A DNA stretch of 12,791 nucleotides from Actinomycetota bacterium (GCA_018399435.1 JAGYOJ010000019.1:1-12791), one strand, 5' to 3'. Positions 1-8,090 are shown, counted from the stretch's first letter. Made by a program: numbers and translations. The notes: generated by a model from the sequence alone, not told the origin.

Positions 1-1
1 T

Positions 2-29
2 TTGCTTTACTGGCATTATTAATTATAAA
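2..29 (+). promoter_or_regulatory. Possible promoter of the lytic transglycosylase gene
   Basis: TTGCTT (2-7) and TATAAA (24-29) are separated by 16 nt and could be -35 and -10 boxes, placing transcription start about 20-25 nt before the ATG at 59. The -35 matches only three of six consensus positions and the region is very AT-rich, so chance matches are likely. The window edge prevents seeing further upstream. Confidence 0.22.
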
Positions 30-58
30 ATTATTTCAATACATATAAAAAATAAGCG

Positions 59-2323
59 ATGATTGTAAAAAAAATTTTTCTAAAACATATTGCATCCCTG
101 TTAATTTTCATATTGCCTTTTTTTCTATTATCCTGTGCATTTACCTCTGCCATAGATACAGAAACAGAAAATTTAGAAACAAATGATAATGCTAAAATAG
201 AAGAATCCGAATATACAGAACAGACCGTTGAAGAAATAGCTGTAGAGGAGGTAGCAGAAACTGATGTAGAAGAAACCGATAAAACAGCAGAGATTGATAT
301 TGAAACCCAGAGGGAATATTTCCTTAATGGTATAGACCACTTTAATGAAGGCGATTATTTACTGGCAGAATATTATTTATATAAAATTGTGGACAAGTAC
401 AAAATTTTACAGGACCACGTTTATTATTACCTTGCTAAAAGCCTATTAGTTCAGGAAAAGTTCGAGCTTTCAGAGGGTTATTATTCCTCTTTAATTGAAA
501 CCTATCCGGATAGCATATGGGCAGAAACAGCAAATCTTGAATATGCAGACCTTTTCTATATTCAGGAAGATTACATAAAAGCAGAAAACCTGTACAAAAA
601 TTTTGTAGAAAATTTCAGTTCTTCAATTTATATCCCTTATTGCTTATACCAGCAAGCCATATGCTATGAAAAAAATAATAAAATTGGCCAGGCTTATAAT
701 AATTACAAGGATATTTGGCTACAGTACCCGATAAATGAATATGCTGATATAGCCTTGGCTAATATAAAAAGGCTAAAAGAAGAATACGAACTAGAGCCTT
801 TTATGCCTGACCCAGAACAAATATATAAAAGGGCAGAGATCTTTTTTAAACATTACCATTACAATAGCGCCATAGGAGAACTTGAGCCACTGCTTTTAGA
901 ATATGATATTACTGCCGATTTAAAGGCAAAGGCATATTTTAGGCTTGGCATGTGCTACTATAATCTTGGCAATTATGGTGAAGCAAAAAATTACTTGCAA
1001 GAATGTTTTAATGTTTCCCAAAACGGGGAACTGGCAGATGATAGCCTTTATTTTTTAGCTAGGGCAGAAACAAATCTTGACGAAGACAGTAATGCTATTA
1101 GCCATTACGAGCAATTAATTTCAAGCTATCCCCAAAGCAATTATACTGATGATTCATTATATAGGCTTGGAAGAATTTATTTTTTCCAGGACAATTTGGA
1201 TAAAGCCATTGAAAAATACAGCCTGGCTAGAGACAAATATCCAGGCGGGGACAGGATTTCTGAAATATTATGGGAACTTGGCTGGATACATTACACCCGC
1301 CAGGATTATCAGGCAGCAATGGATATATTCTCCTATATGGCCGAATCTTTTAAAAGCACGCGCCTGGAAGAGGAAGGGCTATTTTGGAAAGCCCAGTGCT
1401 TAAAAAATCTCGGCAGGCTTGATGAAGCAGTTGAGATATATAAAAGTATTGTAAATATAAACTCATATTCTTATTACACTTTTGTCTCAAAGGAGATATT
1501 GGAAACAATGGATATACACCTATATATCCCCCCTATAGATAAATCAGCAAATCCCCAAAGGCCTGATATTGAAGAAAATATTCCTGAAGTTTACTCAATA
1601 TTAAATAAAGATATAAATGAAATAGAAATTAGCCTCCATATAGAGAAAGCTATCGAATTATTAAAGCTAGGCCTTTATAACAATGCTTCTATAGAAACAG
1701 AGGCCGGAAAAGATGAATTTGAAAAAGACCCCAAGCATATTCTTACCCTATCCACTTTATTCTTAGAATCTAGAGACTATTATAATTCAATAAGTAGTGT
1801 TATAAAAAATTATAAAATTTTAAAAAATAATTTAGAAGGCTTATATAACGATTACTTTTATTACCTTCTATATCCTTATGGCTATAAAGATTTAATATTA
1901 AAATATTCATCCCAATATGGAATAGACCCTTTATTTTTGCTGGCAGTTATGAGGCAAGAAAGCCATTTTAAAGAAGATGCAGGCTCACATGCGGGAGCAA
2001 GGGGCCTAATGCAAATAATGCCTTCAACCGGAAGCTCAATAGCATCAAGGATTGGCATTTCCGGCTATGACCTTTATGATCCAGAAATAAGCATAAGAAT
2101 GGGCGCTTATTACCTGAGAGAACAACTCAATAATTTTAATAATAATAAATTTTATGCACTGGGAGCCTATAATGCTGGGCCCGGGGCAATGTCTAATTGG
2201 ATCTCCAGATGGCCAGAAAAGGATATTTTTGAATTTATAGAAAACGTTCCTTATGATGAAACAAGAAATTATATAAAGATAGTTATGGAAAACTATTATT
2301 TATATAGAATGCTTTATGGCTAA
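59..2323 (+). CDS. TPR-repeat lipoprotein lytic transglycosylase (SLT domain)
   Basis: This is a predicted peptidoglycan lytic transglycosylase, which cleaves the MurNAc-GlcNAc bond to form 1,6-anhydroMurNAc. Residues 1-26 form a lipoprotein signal peptide: basic start, hydrophobic core, lipobox LLSC with Cys26. An acidic Glu/Thr-rich linker follows (about 30-80). About ten TPR-like units span roughly 90-475, with repeated patterns such as YIQEDYIKAENLYKNF and YNLGNYGEAKNYLQ. The C-terminal SLT domain (about 615-750) has the catalytic Glu634 in MRQESHF, GLMQIMPST (649-657) and AYNAGP (703-708). The layout of a helical repeat domain followed by a catalytic domain recalls Slt70, but here it is lipid-anchored. 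Start is ATG 59; its SD is weak. It is the only + strand gene and converges on the minus-strand cluster. The enzyme class is secure; substrate preference and partners are not visible. Confidence 0.93.
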   Translation: MIVKKIFLKHIASLLIFILPFFLLSCAFTSAIDTETENLETNDNAKIEESEYTEQTVEEIAVEEVAETDVEETDKTAEIDIETQREYFLNGIDHFNEGDYLLAEYYLYKIVDKYKILQDHVYYYLAKSLLVQEKFELSEGYYSSLIETYPDSIWAETANLEYADLFYIQEDYIKAENLYKNFVENFSSSIYIPYCLYQQAICYEKNNKIGQAYNNYKDIWLQYPINEYADIALANIKRLKEEYELEPFMPDPEQIYKRAEIFFKHYHYNSAIGELEPLLLEYDITADLKAKAYFRLGMCYYNLGNYGEAKNYLQECFNVSQNGELADDSLYFLARAETNLDEDSNAISHYEQLISSYPQSNYTDDSLYRLGRIYFFQDNLDKAIEKYSLARDKYPGGDRISEILWELGWIHYTRQDYQAAMDIFSYMAESFKSTRLEEEGLFWKAQCLKNLGRLDEAVEIYKSIVNINSYSYYTFVSKEILETMDIHLYIPPIDKSANPQRPDIEENIPEVYSILNKDINEIEISLHIEKAIELLKLGLYNNASIETEAGKDEFEKDPKHILTLSTLFLESRDYYNSISSVIKNYKILKNNLEGLYNDYFYYLLYPYGYKDLILKYSSQYGIDPLFLLAVMRQESHFKEDAGSHAGARGLMQIMPSTGSSIASRIGISGYDLYDPEISIRMGAYYLREQLNNFNNNKFYALGAYNAGPGAMSNWISRWPEKDIFEFIENVPYDETRNYIKIVMENYYLYRMLYG

Positions 2324-2348
2324 TCTTTGGATAAAACAAGTTTTGCCA

Positions 2349-3299
2349 TTAAAAAAGTTTAAGCACTAAAAGCCATCCAGATATAGTAATAGATGAAAAT
2401 ACAGTAGTAGTTATTAAAGTAGAAGATATAAAATTAAAATCTGATTCATATTCTTTACCCATTATAAAAGCAACTACGGCAAGCGGCATTGAAAAGAGCA
2501 CAACCAATAAGTTTCTGTCAATAATATCTATCTTGAATATAAAAGTAGAAATTATTAAAACTAAAAATGGAAATAAAACCAACTTAACAAAACTTATAAT
2601 AGACAGTATCTTAATATTGGCCTTTACATGAAAAAACCTGAAAGAAGCTCCAATAGCTATAAGTGCAATACCTATAGCCATGCTTGATAGGATATCTAAA
2701 ACACTAGAAACCGGCTTTGGGAAATTTAGGTTAAGGTATGATATTATTATCCCCAATACTGCAGATAGTATTAAGGGATCTACAAGAAGCCCTAAGAGCA
2801 TCTTTTTTACATTTATTTTGCCTTCTTTTTTATTATAAAACTTAAATATTAAAATACTGCTAAAAATATTTATGGGAACCAAAAGTGCTACTACCAAGCT
2901 AGCTTTGGCCAGAGCTAATTCCCCATATGCAGAAAGAACTATTGGAAAACCAATAAATGCCATATTGCACCTAAAAGAAGTAACTATAAAAGCGCTTTTT
3001 AAATTATTTGGCCATTTTGTAAAGTGCACAGATAAAAAAATTAATACTATAAAAATTGCATATGATAAATAAATGACCTTAATAATCCCAGGATTAAAAA
3101 TTTCTGCTAAACTATGTTTGGTAATAGTTATAAAAATTAATGCAGGAAGAGCAATATTATAAGCGATTTTATTTAAACCATGCACAGCTTTTTCTGTAAC
3201 TATTCCTTTTCTTCTAATTAAATATCCTATTACAATAACAACAAATATGGGGATGGTAATTGATAGTACTTCTACAACTAAACTAAAAAAATTTTTCAT
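2349..3299 (-). CDS. AEC-family permease (auxin efflux carrier-like)
   Basis: This is a 316-aa integral membrane protein of the AEC (auxin efflux carrier/malonate permease-like, PF03547) family. The N-terminus holds a hydrophobic helix, then GYLIRRKGIV, then LNKIAYNIALPALIF, which is the typical helix-2 pattern of bacterial AEC proteins. About ten hydrophobic segments are separated by short basic loops, as in the family. Its ATG overlaps the stop of the upstream polyprenyl synthase gene by 4 nt (ATGA). There is no separate SD, which implies translational coupling and the last place in the operon. Bacterial members move small organic anions or are uncharacterised. From context it might export an aryl or organic acid, but the sequence does not reveal the substrate. 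Confidence 0.87.
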   Translation of the reverse strand: MKNFFSLVVEVLSITIPIFVVIVIGYLIRRKGIVTEKAVHGLNKIAYNIALPALIFITITKHSLAEIFNPGIIKVIYLSYAIFIVLIFLSVHFTKWPNNLKSAFIVTSFRCNMAFIGFPIVLSAYGELALAKASLVVALLVPINIFSSILIFKFYNKKEGKINVKKMLLGLLVDPLILSAVLGIIISYLNLNFPKPVSSVLDILSSMAIGIALIAIGASFRFFHVKANIKILSIISFVKLVLFPFLVLIISTFIFKIDIIDRNLLVVLFSMPLAVVAFIMGKEYESDFNFISSTLITTTVFSSITISGWLLVLKLF

Positions 3300-4261
3300 A
3301 AGCTTAAATAATCACAAACCTTTAATAAATTTTTTCTTCTTTCTTCTTCCCCTATAGAATCTGCCATTTCCTTTGCCTTATTTAAATAGATAATAAATTT
3401 ATCTTTAACAATCTCAATTGCATTCGTATCTTTAATTGATTGTAAAGCTTTTTTGACTTCAGCCCTTTTCAAATTATTCTTTCCTATTATATTTTTTAAA
3501 ACATCTCCGGCCTTCTTATTTTTTAATGCATATATTATTGGAAGAGTTATATTTCCCTGCCTTATATCATTTCCAATTGGCTTGCCAATTTTTAATGGGC
3601 CTTCTATATCTATATCAAGCAAATCATCATTTATCTGAAAAGCTATGCCTAAAAGGCGGCCAAATTCTCCCAGCTTTTTTATTTCTTCTTTGCTGGAGCC
3701 TGAGAGTATTCCTCCCAGCAGGCAGCTAAGCCTAAAAAGCGAGGATGTTTTTTTGCCAATCATGGAAAAATAATATTTTTGGTCCTGGTTTAAATCCTTA
3801 TGCTTTTTTAACTGGTCAAATTCCCCCCTGACCAGATATTCTGCTGCACTGCTCATCTCTTTTAAAAGCTCTGGTTTTTTGTATTCATTTAGTATGGAAA
3901 ATGTATGGGTGAAAAGAAAATTCCCAACAAATTTAGCAGTATCATTATCATAAATATTATGTATGGTCTCTTTCCCTCTCCTTAGGGCTGACCTGTCTAT
4001 AATATCATCATGTATAAGAGAAGCTGTATGAATAATCTCAATAGAGGCTGCAGCCGGAAGGAGATAATCCAGATTATAATTTTCCGTTTTTGCAGAGATA
4101 AAAAACAGCGCAGGCCTTATCCTTTTACCCCCAGCAAGAAGAGTATTTTTAACTGCTTTTCTTAATATTCCATCCAAGTTATATGTAAACTCTTCTAAAT
4201 ATTCTTCAAGCCTTTTAATATCGTTTTTTAAAAAATCAAAAAATTTAAATTCTTTTAACAT
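3296..4261 (-). CDS. hepT: Polyprenyl diphosphate synthase, catalytic component (HepT-like)
   Basis: This is a trans-type isoprenyl diphosphate synthase that condenses IPP onto allylic diphosphates. Counting from the ATG at 4261, it shows GGKRIRP (44-50), the first Asp-rich motif DDIID (85-89), a Lys-Thr motif (171-172) and the second Asp-rich motif DDLLD (212-216). These are the Mg-diphosphate binding sites. The residues 4 and 5 positions before the first Asp are small (Ser81, Ala80), which in this family permits long (C35 or longer) chains rather than C15/C20. The length, 321 aa, is typical. A TTG immediately before the ATG (4264) could be called as start, but the ATG is preferred. It lies 5 nt after the radical SAM gene and overlaps the AEC gene by 4 nt. 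A component I homolog lies two genes upstream, so it is probably the catalytic half of a heterodimeric heptaprenyl-type synthase. Exact chain length is inferred. Confidence 0.92.
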   Translation of the reverse strand: MLKEFKFFDFLKNDIKRLEEYLEEFTYNLDGILRKAVKNTLLAGGKRIRPALFFISAKTENYNLDYLLPAAASIEIIHTASLIHDDIIDRSALRRGKETIHNIYDNDTAKFVGNFLFTHTFSILNEYKKPELLKEMSSAAEYLVRGEFDQLKKHKDLNQDQKYYFSMIGKKTSSLFRLSCLLGGILSGSSKEEIKKLGEFGRLLGIAFQINDDLLDIDIEGPLKIGKPIGNDIRQGNITLPIIYALKNKKAGDVLKNIIGKNNLKRAEVKKALQSIKDTNAIEIVKDKFIIYLNKAKEMADSIGEEERRKNLLKVCDYLSL

Positions 4262-4266
4262 CAATA

Positions 4267-5973
4267 CTAAAAAATTGCTTCTTTTATTATTTTAAGCCAA
4301 TTAAAGCTTCTGTTAAAGAATGGGAATTCCAATTCTTTTTTTTCACAAACTGTAGACATGCTGTATTTATCGGTTTCTCTTTTTAATTTTAAAAGCATCT
4401 CTTTTCTCTTGCCTTTACTTTCCCCCATTGCACTGTCTATTTTATTAATGGTAAGTATAGCATGCTTGATCCTTTTTTCATTTTCCACCATTAATTTTTT
4501 AGATATGGCGCCAGCCCTGCCTTTCAATTTATTTAAGCCTAAAGCTGCTTTGTAAGTATATTCTACTAAATCATCACTGCTAATAGCGCTGCTTTTATAA
4601 TTTAATATATATTTCCAGGATGGCTCAGTAATTGCCCTGACATGCTCGTCTAATGTTTTCCTGGTTAATGTATAGCCAAATTTCTCAGGGTTTTCAAATG
4701 CCCTGCTTCCAGGGTCTAGAAATGGAGCCATGGGAGAAATAAAAGGCATAAACCTTTTATCCCAATTTATACTTTCATAAATATCATTACAAAAGCCAAT
4801 AGTATCCATTATTGAGCCTTTGCCTTGTGCAGGGAGCCCAGTCATAAAATAAAGGTCAAATCTAGCTGCCCCCTTGTCCAATGCATACTTTATTGTTTCT
4901 TTTAATTTACCGTTTTGGTAACTAGGTTTTCCCATTTTTTCCCTGATCTTTTCATCATGGCTATCAGGTGATATCTCATACAAGATATTGTTAAAAATGC
5001 CATGGGCCTTGTCAAAAAACCATTTAGGGGGTGGCTTAAAAAATTCAAAAAATATTTGTATGTCTTTATTAATTTTCTTTGCATAATTAAAAAAATCCAG
5101 CACATATTGTTTGCCTCCCTGGTTTATATCGCCCAGTATAAATATTGGGGCCTTTATATATTTCCTGATTAAAATAATTTCTTCAACTAATTTTTTTGGG
5201 GACCTGAATGCTGGATTGTCCCTGTCCCCAAATAATTTAAAGGCAGTTTTTGAACCTCCGCAACCTGAGCAATTATTATTGCAGCCCCTGACAATAGGTA
5301 TCGTAGTTATAGGGTACCTGTACCACTGGCTAAAAGGCATTAGACTTCCAATATCCAAAAAATTTATAACCTGTTTAAACATTATGCTATAATCAAAATC
5401 AATTTCTTCTAAATCTTTAGATATGCATTTAATAGGATTTTCAAAAATATTATCTTTACTTTTATACACTAAATTTAAAATATCTTCTAATTTATAGCTT
5501 CCATTTTTTATATAAGCCATAAGCCTTGCTAAAGGCTCTTCTGTTGAATCACCCCTTAAAATATAATCAACCTGGGGATACCCTATAAGCTCCCTATAAA
5601 AATAGGAGGAAGAAAAACCTCCAAAAATAATGGGGATATTTGGGTGGTATTTTTTTAATAATTTTGCAACTTCCAGTGAACCCTGGCAATGCGCTAGCCA
5701 GTGAAAATCCAGGCCAAAAGCTTCTGTATTTAATTTTTTTATAAATTTTTCTGCATCAAAATTTTTATCTATATACATCCTATGGGCTAAATTTACTATC
5801 CTAACCTTAAAACCCTTTTTTTTAAGGTAATTAGAAATAGTCAAAAAACCTATGGGATACATTTCAAAAATAGGCGTGCTGGGAACCAAATCACTCATTG
5901 GGCCAAACATAATAGTTTTTTCCCTAAAGTCATAAACACTTGGCGGATGGATTAAGATTAAGTCTGCTTTCAT
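4267..5973 (-). CDS. B12-binding/radical SAM domain protein (Ta0216/TIGR04190-like)
   Basis: This is a 568-aa protein with an N-terminal Rossmann-like B12-binding-type domain (about 1-150) and a radical SAM core (about 220-450). The cluster-binding motif is CNNNCSGC (Cys231, Cys235, Cys238), the canonical CX3CX2C. The N-terminal sequence (LILIHPPSVYDFREK, PSTPIFEMYPIGFLTISNY, VDYILRGDSTEEPL) resembles what I recall of the Ta0216 family, found in archaea and bacteria and without an assigned reaction that I know of. The canonical DxHxxG cobalamin motif is not seen; LDFHWLAH (88-95) has the spacing D-x-H but Ala in place of Gly, and it lies at a different fold position. The gene starts 3 nt after the hepS-like stop, with a weak GGGG-type SD, and ends 5 nt before hepT. 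Context suggests chemistry on a polyprenyl or quinone-type product, perhaps methylation, but this is inference. Confidence 0.85.
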   Translation of the reverse strand: MKADLILIHPPSVYDFREKTIMFGPMSDLVPSTPIFEMYPIGFLTISNYLKKKGFKVRIVNLAHRMYIDKNFDAEKFIKKLNTEAFGLDFHWLAHCQGSLEVAKLLKKYHPNIPIIFGGFSSSYFYRELIGYPQVDYILRGDSTEEPLARLMAYIKNGSYKLEDILNLVYKSKDNIFENPIKCISKDLEEIDFDYSIMFKQVINFLDIGSLMPFSQWYRYPITTIPIVRGCNNNCSGCGGSKTAFKLFGDRDNPAFRSPKKLVEEIILIRKYIKAPIFILGDINQGGKQYVLDFFNYAKKINKDIQIFFEFFKPPPKWFFDKAHGIFNNILYEISPDSHDEKIREKMGKPSYQNGKLKETIKYALDKGAARFDLYFMTGLPAQGKGSIMDTIGFCNDIYESINWDKRFMPFISPMAPFLDPGSRAFENPEKFGYTLTRKTLDEHVRAITEPSWKYILNYKSSAISSDDLVEYTYKAALGLNKLKGRAGAISKKLMVENEKRIKHAILTINKIDSAMGESKGKRKEMLLKLKRETDKYSMSTVCEKKELEFPFFNRSFNWLKIIKEAIF

Positions 5974-5976
5974 TAA

Positions 5977-6777
5977 TTACCCCAATAATTTTTCTGCTGC
6001 TTTAAGAAAATTTTTCTCTAAACAATCACTTTTTAGGCTTGATATATTACCATTTAATTGGCTTTCCATAAAGAGCTTTTTTTCTTGTAAAGCATCTAAC
6101 CCTAATTCCAAATTAAAATAATCTGAAAGGCTAGATAAGAATCCTTCCAATTCTATAAAGGTCTTAAGGTTTGTCATGGTATTTACCAATTTATATATAT
6201 GGTTAATTTCCTTGATGTTTGTCATTTTTTTTGGGGCAATGCTCCAGCTCAATATAATGCTATTTTTATAAAGCGAATTAATCCCTATTAGCAAGCCCGG
6301 TTTTGAATCCAGTATATTTTGCAAATTATTTTTACCATCTATTATTTTTAAAATCTCTGCATGAAGCTTTAACCTGGAATCATGCACGTATTTTAAAGCA
6401 TTTAAAACCTCGTCAAAAACCAGGTTATCATTGAATTTTAATATATACTTAACTGCCCTTGAATAAAAAACATCTCCATATAATAAATGGAGGGTATAAT
6501 CATCCTTGTGTTTTTCTACTTCCGAATCAAGAAAATTATTCAAGTCAAAATTATGGAAACTGGAACCTATGCCAAGGAGCTCTATTCCGGCAGAGAGATT
6601 TATGACTCTATCTAAATATGGCTGTTTAATAAGCTTATTAAAAAAAATAAATAATGCTTCTGAATATAATAATTTAGGATTTAGGCTATTTCTTATATTA
6701 TAAGGGAATAATTCAGATACGAATTTTAGCTCTTTTTCTAAAAGATATAAAATCTTTTTCTTTATTTTACTATTAAT
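5977..6777 (-). CDS. hepS: Heptaprenyl diphosphate synthase component I-like protein (ATT start)
   Basis: This is the probable non-catalytic regulatory subunit of a two-component polyprenyl diphosphate synthase. With the ATT start at 6777 it is 266 aa, close to Bacillus HepS (about 250 aa). Two blocks resemble that family: VINLSAGIELLGIG (58-71) and LLYGDVFYSRAVKYIL (98-113), followed by a helix, ALKYVHDSRLKLHA. It has no DDxxD motif, as expected for component I. The only standard start in frame is TTG 6543, which lacks an SD and would remove 78 residues including the first conserved block. The ATT at 6777-6775 has AAGGA (6784-6788) 6 nt upstream and overlaps the paaK stop, giving a 5-nt gene overlap. 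The open frame continues back to 6796, so the upstream part is coding-compatible. Alternatives are a shorter TTG product or a sequencing error. The family assignment comes from pattern similarity, supported by hepT two genes downstream. Confidence 0.72.
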   Translation of the reverse strand: MNSKIKKKILYLLEKELKFVSELFPYNIRNSLNPKLLYSEALFIFFNKLIKQPYLDRVINLSAGIELLGIGSSFHNFDLNNFLDSEVEKHKDDYTLHLLYGDVFYSRAVKYILKFNDNLVFDEVLNALKYVHDSRLKLHAEILKIIDGKNNLQNILDSKPGLLIGINSLYKNSIILSWSIAPKKMTNIKEINHIYKLVNTMTNLKTFIELEGFLSSLSDYFNLELGLDALQEKKLFMESQLNGNISSLKSDCLEKNFLKAAEKLLG

Positions 6778-8083
6778 CTTTTTTCCTTTTGTCTAAAACT
6801 CTTTTAGCCTTGCCTTTGCTTCTGGCAATTGTTTGGGGCTCTTTTAAACTTACATTAATTCTGAGCCCTATAGCAGAATATAGCCTGTCCTCAATAGATT
6901 TTTCAAAAAATTCTAAATCCATAATTTCTTCATAAAAATTTTTTTCAGAAACTTCAACCCAAACTTCAATTGTATCCATATAGTCTTTTGTATCCAGAAC
7001 TATTAAATAATGGGGTTCCAGGTCATCTACTCCCATTAATACTTCTTCTATTTGGGATGGGAAAACATTAACCCCCCTAATAATCAGCATATCATCAGTC
7101 CTACCCATTGGCTTTTCCATTCTTGCATGAGTTCTTCCACAATCACATGTATCTGTATGGAGTATTGACAGGTCTCTTGTCCTGTACCTTATAACTGGGA
7201 TAGCTTCTTTTGTAAGAGAAGTGAATACAATTTCTCCCCTCTTGCCGGGAGGAAGTTTCTTTCCTGTCCGGGGATCAATAATTTCTACCAAAAAATGGTC
7301 TTCAGCAACATGCAAGCCTTTTTTTTGTATGCATTCACATGAAACCCCGGGCCCGATTATCTCACTTAGGCCATATATGTCTATGGCATCAATTTGAAGC
7401 CTTGCTTCAATTTCTTTTCTCATTTCATCCGTCCATGGCTCTGCCCCCAAGATACCTAATTTAAGCGGCAATTTAGAAAAATCAAAGCCAAGCTCATTTC
7501 CAACTTCTGCTATATATAAAGCATAGGAAGGGGTACAGCAAATAACAGTCGAGCCATAATCTTTCATTATTTTCAACTGCCTTTCTGTATTGCCCCCGGA
7601 TGCAGGTATAACAGTTGCCCCTAATAGCTCCGCGCCATAGTGGAGGCCTAGGCCGCCAGTAAAAAGCCCATAGCCATAACTGTTTTGTATAATATCATTC
7701 TCGCCCACACCAGTAGAATACAGGTTTCTGGCTATTAAATTGCCCCACAAGGCAATATCATTTTTTGTATAACCTACTACGGTTGGATTGCCGGTAGTCC
7801 CTGAAGAGGAATGGATCCTCACAATTTCTGAAAGGGGTTTTGCAAATAATTTAAATGGATAATTTAGGCGGAGGTTATCTTTTGTAGTAAAAGGTATTTT
7901 CCCTAAATCATCTAAACTCTTAAAATTATATGGGTCAACCCCGCTCCCATCCAGCTTTTCCCTGTAAAACTTTACATTTTCATAAACATTTATAAGGGTT
8001 TTTTTGAGCCTTTCTAATTGCAGATCTAAAAGTTTCTCCCTAGGCATAGTTTCATATTCTTTTTCCCAGAAACCTTCTGCCAT
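6773..8083 (-). CDS. paaK: Phenylacetate-CoA ligase family enzyme (AMP-forming)
   Basis: This ANL-superfamily ligase converts an aryl acid, ATP and CoA to aryl-CoA, AMP and PPi. At 436 aa it has the usual PaaK length. Visible motifs are the P-loop SSSGTTGNP (92-100), YGLSE (237-241), Asp304 in RYRTRDLS for ribose binding, the CDCGR segment (313-317), and the hinge and C-terminal domain start GRTDDMLIIRGVNVFPSQ (327-344). A Lys-rich KGKAKRV near the end fits the catalytic lysine region. Start ATG 8083 is preceded by a near-perfect SD (AAAGGAGGT) with 7-nt spacing, the strongest in the window. It lies 22 nt after the symporter gene and overlaps the hepS-like gene by 5 nt. Together with IorAB it could either recover arylacetates for amino-acid synthesis or yield arylacetate from aryl-CoA. 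Phenylacetate, indoleacetate and 4-hydroxyphenylacetate cannot be distinguished here. Confidence 0.93.
   Translation of the reverse strand: MAEGFWEKEYETMPREKLLDLQLERLKKTLINVYENVKFYREKLDGSGVDPYNFKSLDDLGKIPFTTKDNLRLNYPFKLFAKPLSEIVRIHSSSGTTGNPTVVGYTKNDIALWGNLIARNLYSTGVGENDIIQNSYGYGLFTGGLGLHYGAELLGATVIPASGGNTERQLKIMKDYGSTVICCTPSYALYIAEVGNELGFDFSKLPLKLGILGAEPWTDEMRKEIEARLQIDAIDIYGLSEIIGPGVSCECIQKKGLHVAEDHFLVEIIDPRTGKKLPPGKRGEIVFTSLTKEAIPVIRYRTRDLSILHTDTCDCGRTHARMEKPMGRTDDMLIIRGVNVFPSQIEEVLMGVDDLEPHYLIVLDTKDYMDTIEVWVEVSEKNFYEEIMDLEFFEKSIEDRLYSAIGLRINVSLKEPQTIARSKGKAKRVLDKRKKD
6775..6788 (-). promoter_or_regulatory. SD plus non-canonical ATT initiation site of the hepS-like gene
   Basis: On the minus strand the order is AAGGA (6788-6784), a 6-nt spacer AAAAAG, then ATT (6777-6775). 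The ATT shares its last T with the first base of the paaK stop TAA (6775-6773). I found no ATG, GTG or TTG in frame between the upstream stop (6793-6795) and 6543. AUU initiation is established for infC, where it makes translation sensitive to IF3; the same sensitivity here would be inference. Confidence 0.5.
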
Positions 8084-8090
8084 GTTGATG

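Noticed and set aside
1149..1403. 84-codon open frame inside the transglycosylase gene
   Set aside because: It is out of frame within a TPR-coding region, with no domain or independent SD; a shadow of the real gene.
2333..2344. AAAACAAGTTTT as a bidirectional terminator
   Set aside because: Five-bp A/T-rich stem with a 2-nt loop, which is not stable enough to act as an intrinsic terminator.
3296..4264. TTG start at 4264 for the polyprenyl synthase
   Set aside because: An ATG follows immediately at 4261; neither has a clear SD, and ATG is the more likely start.
5977..6543. 188-aa version of the HepS-like protein starting at TTG 6543
   Set aside because: The TTG has no SD, and this version would drop a conserved-looking block encoded just upstream; the ATT at 6777 with an SD explains the whole open frame better.
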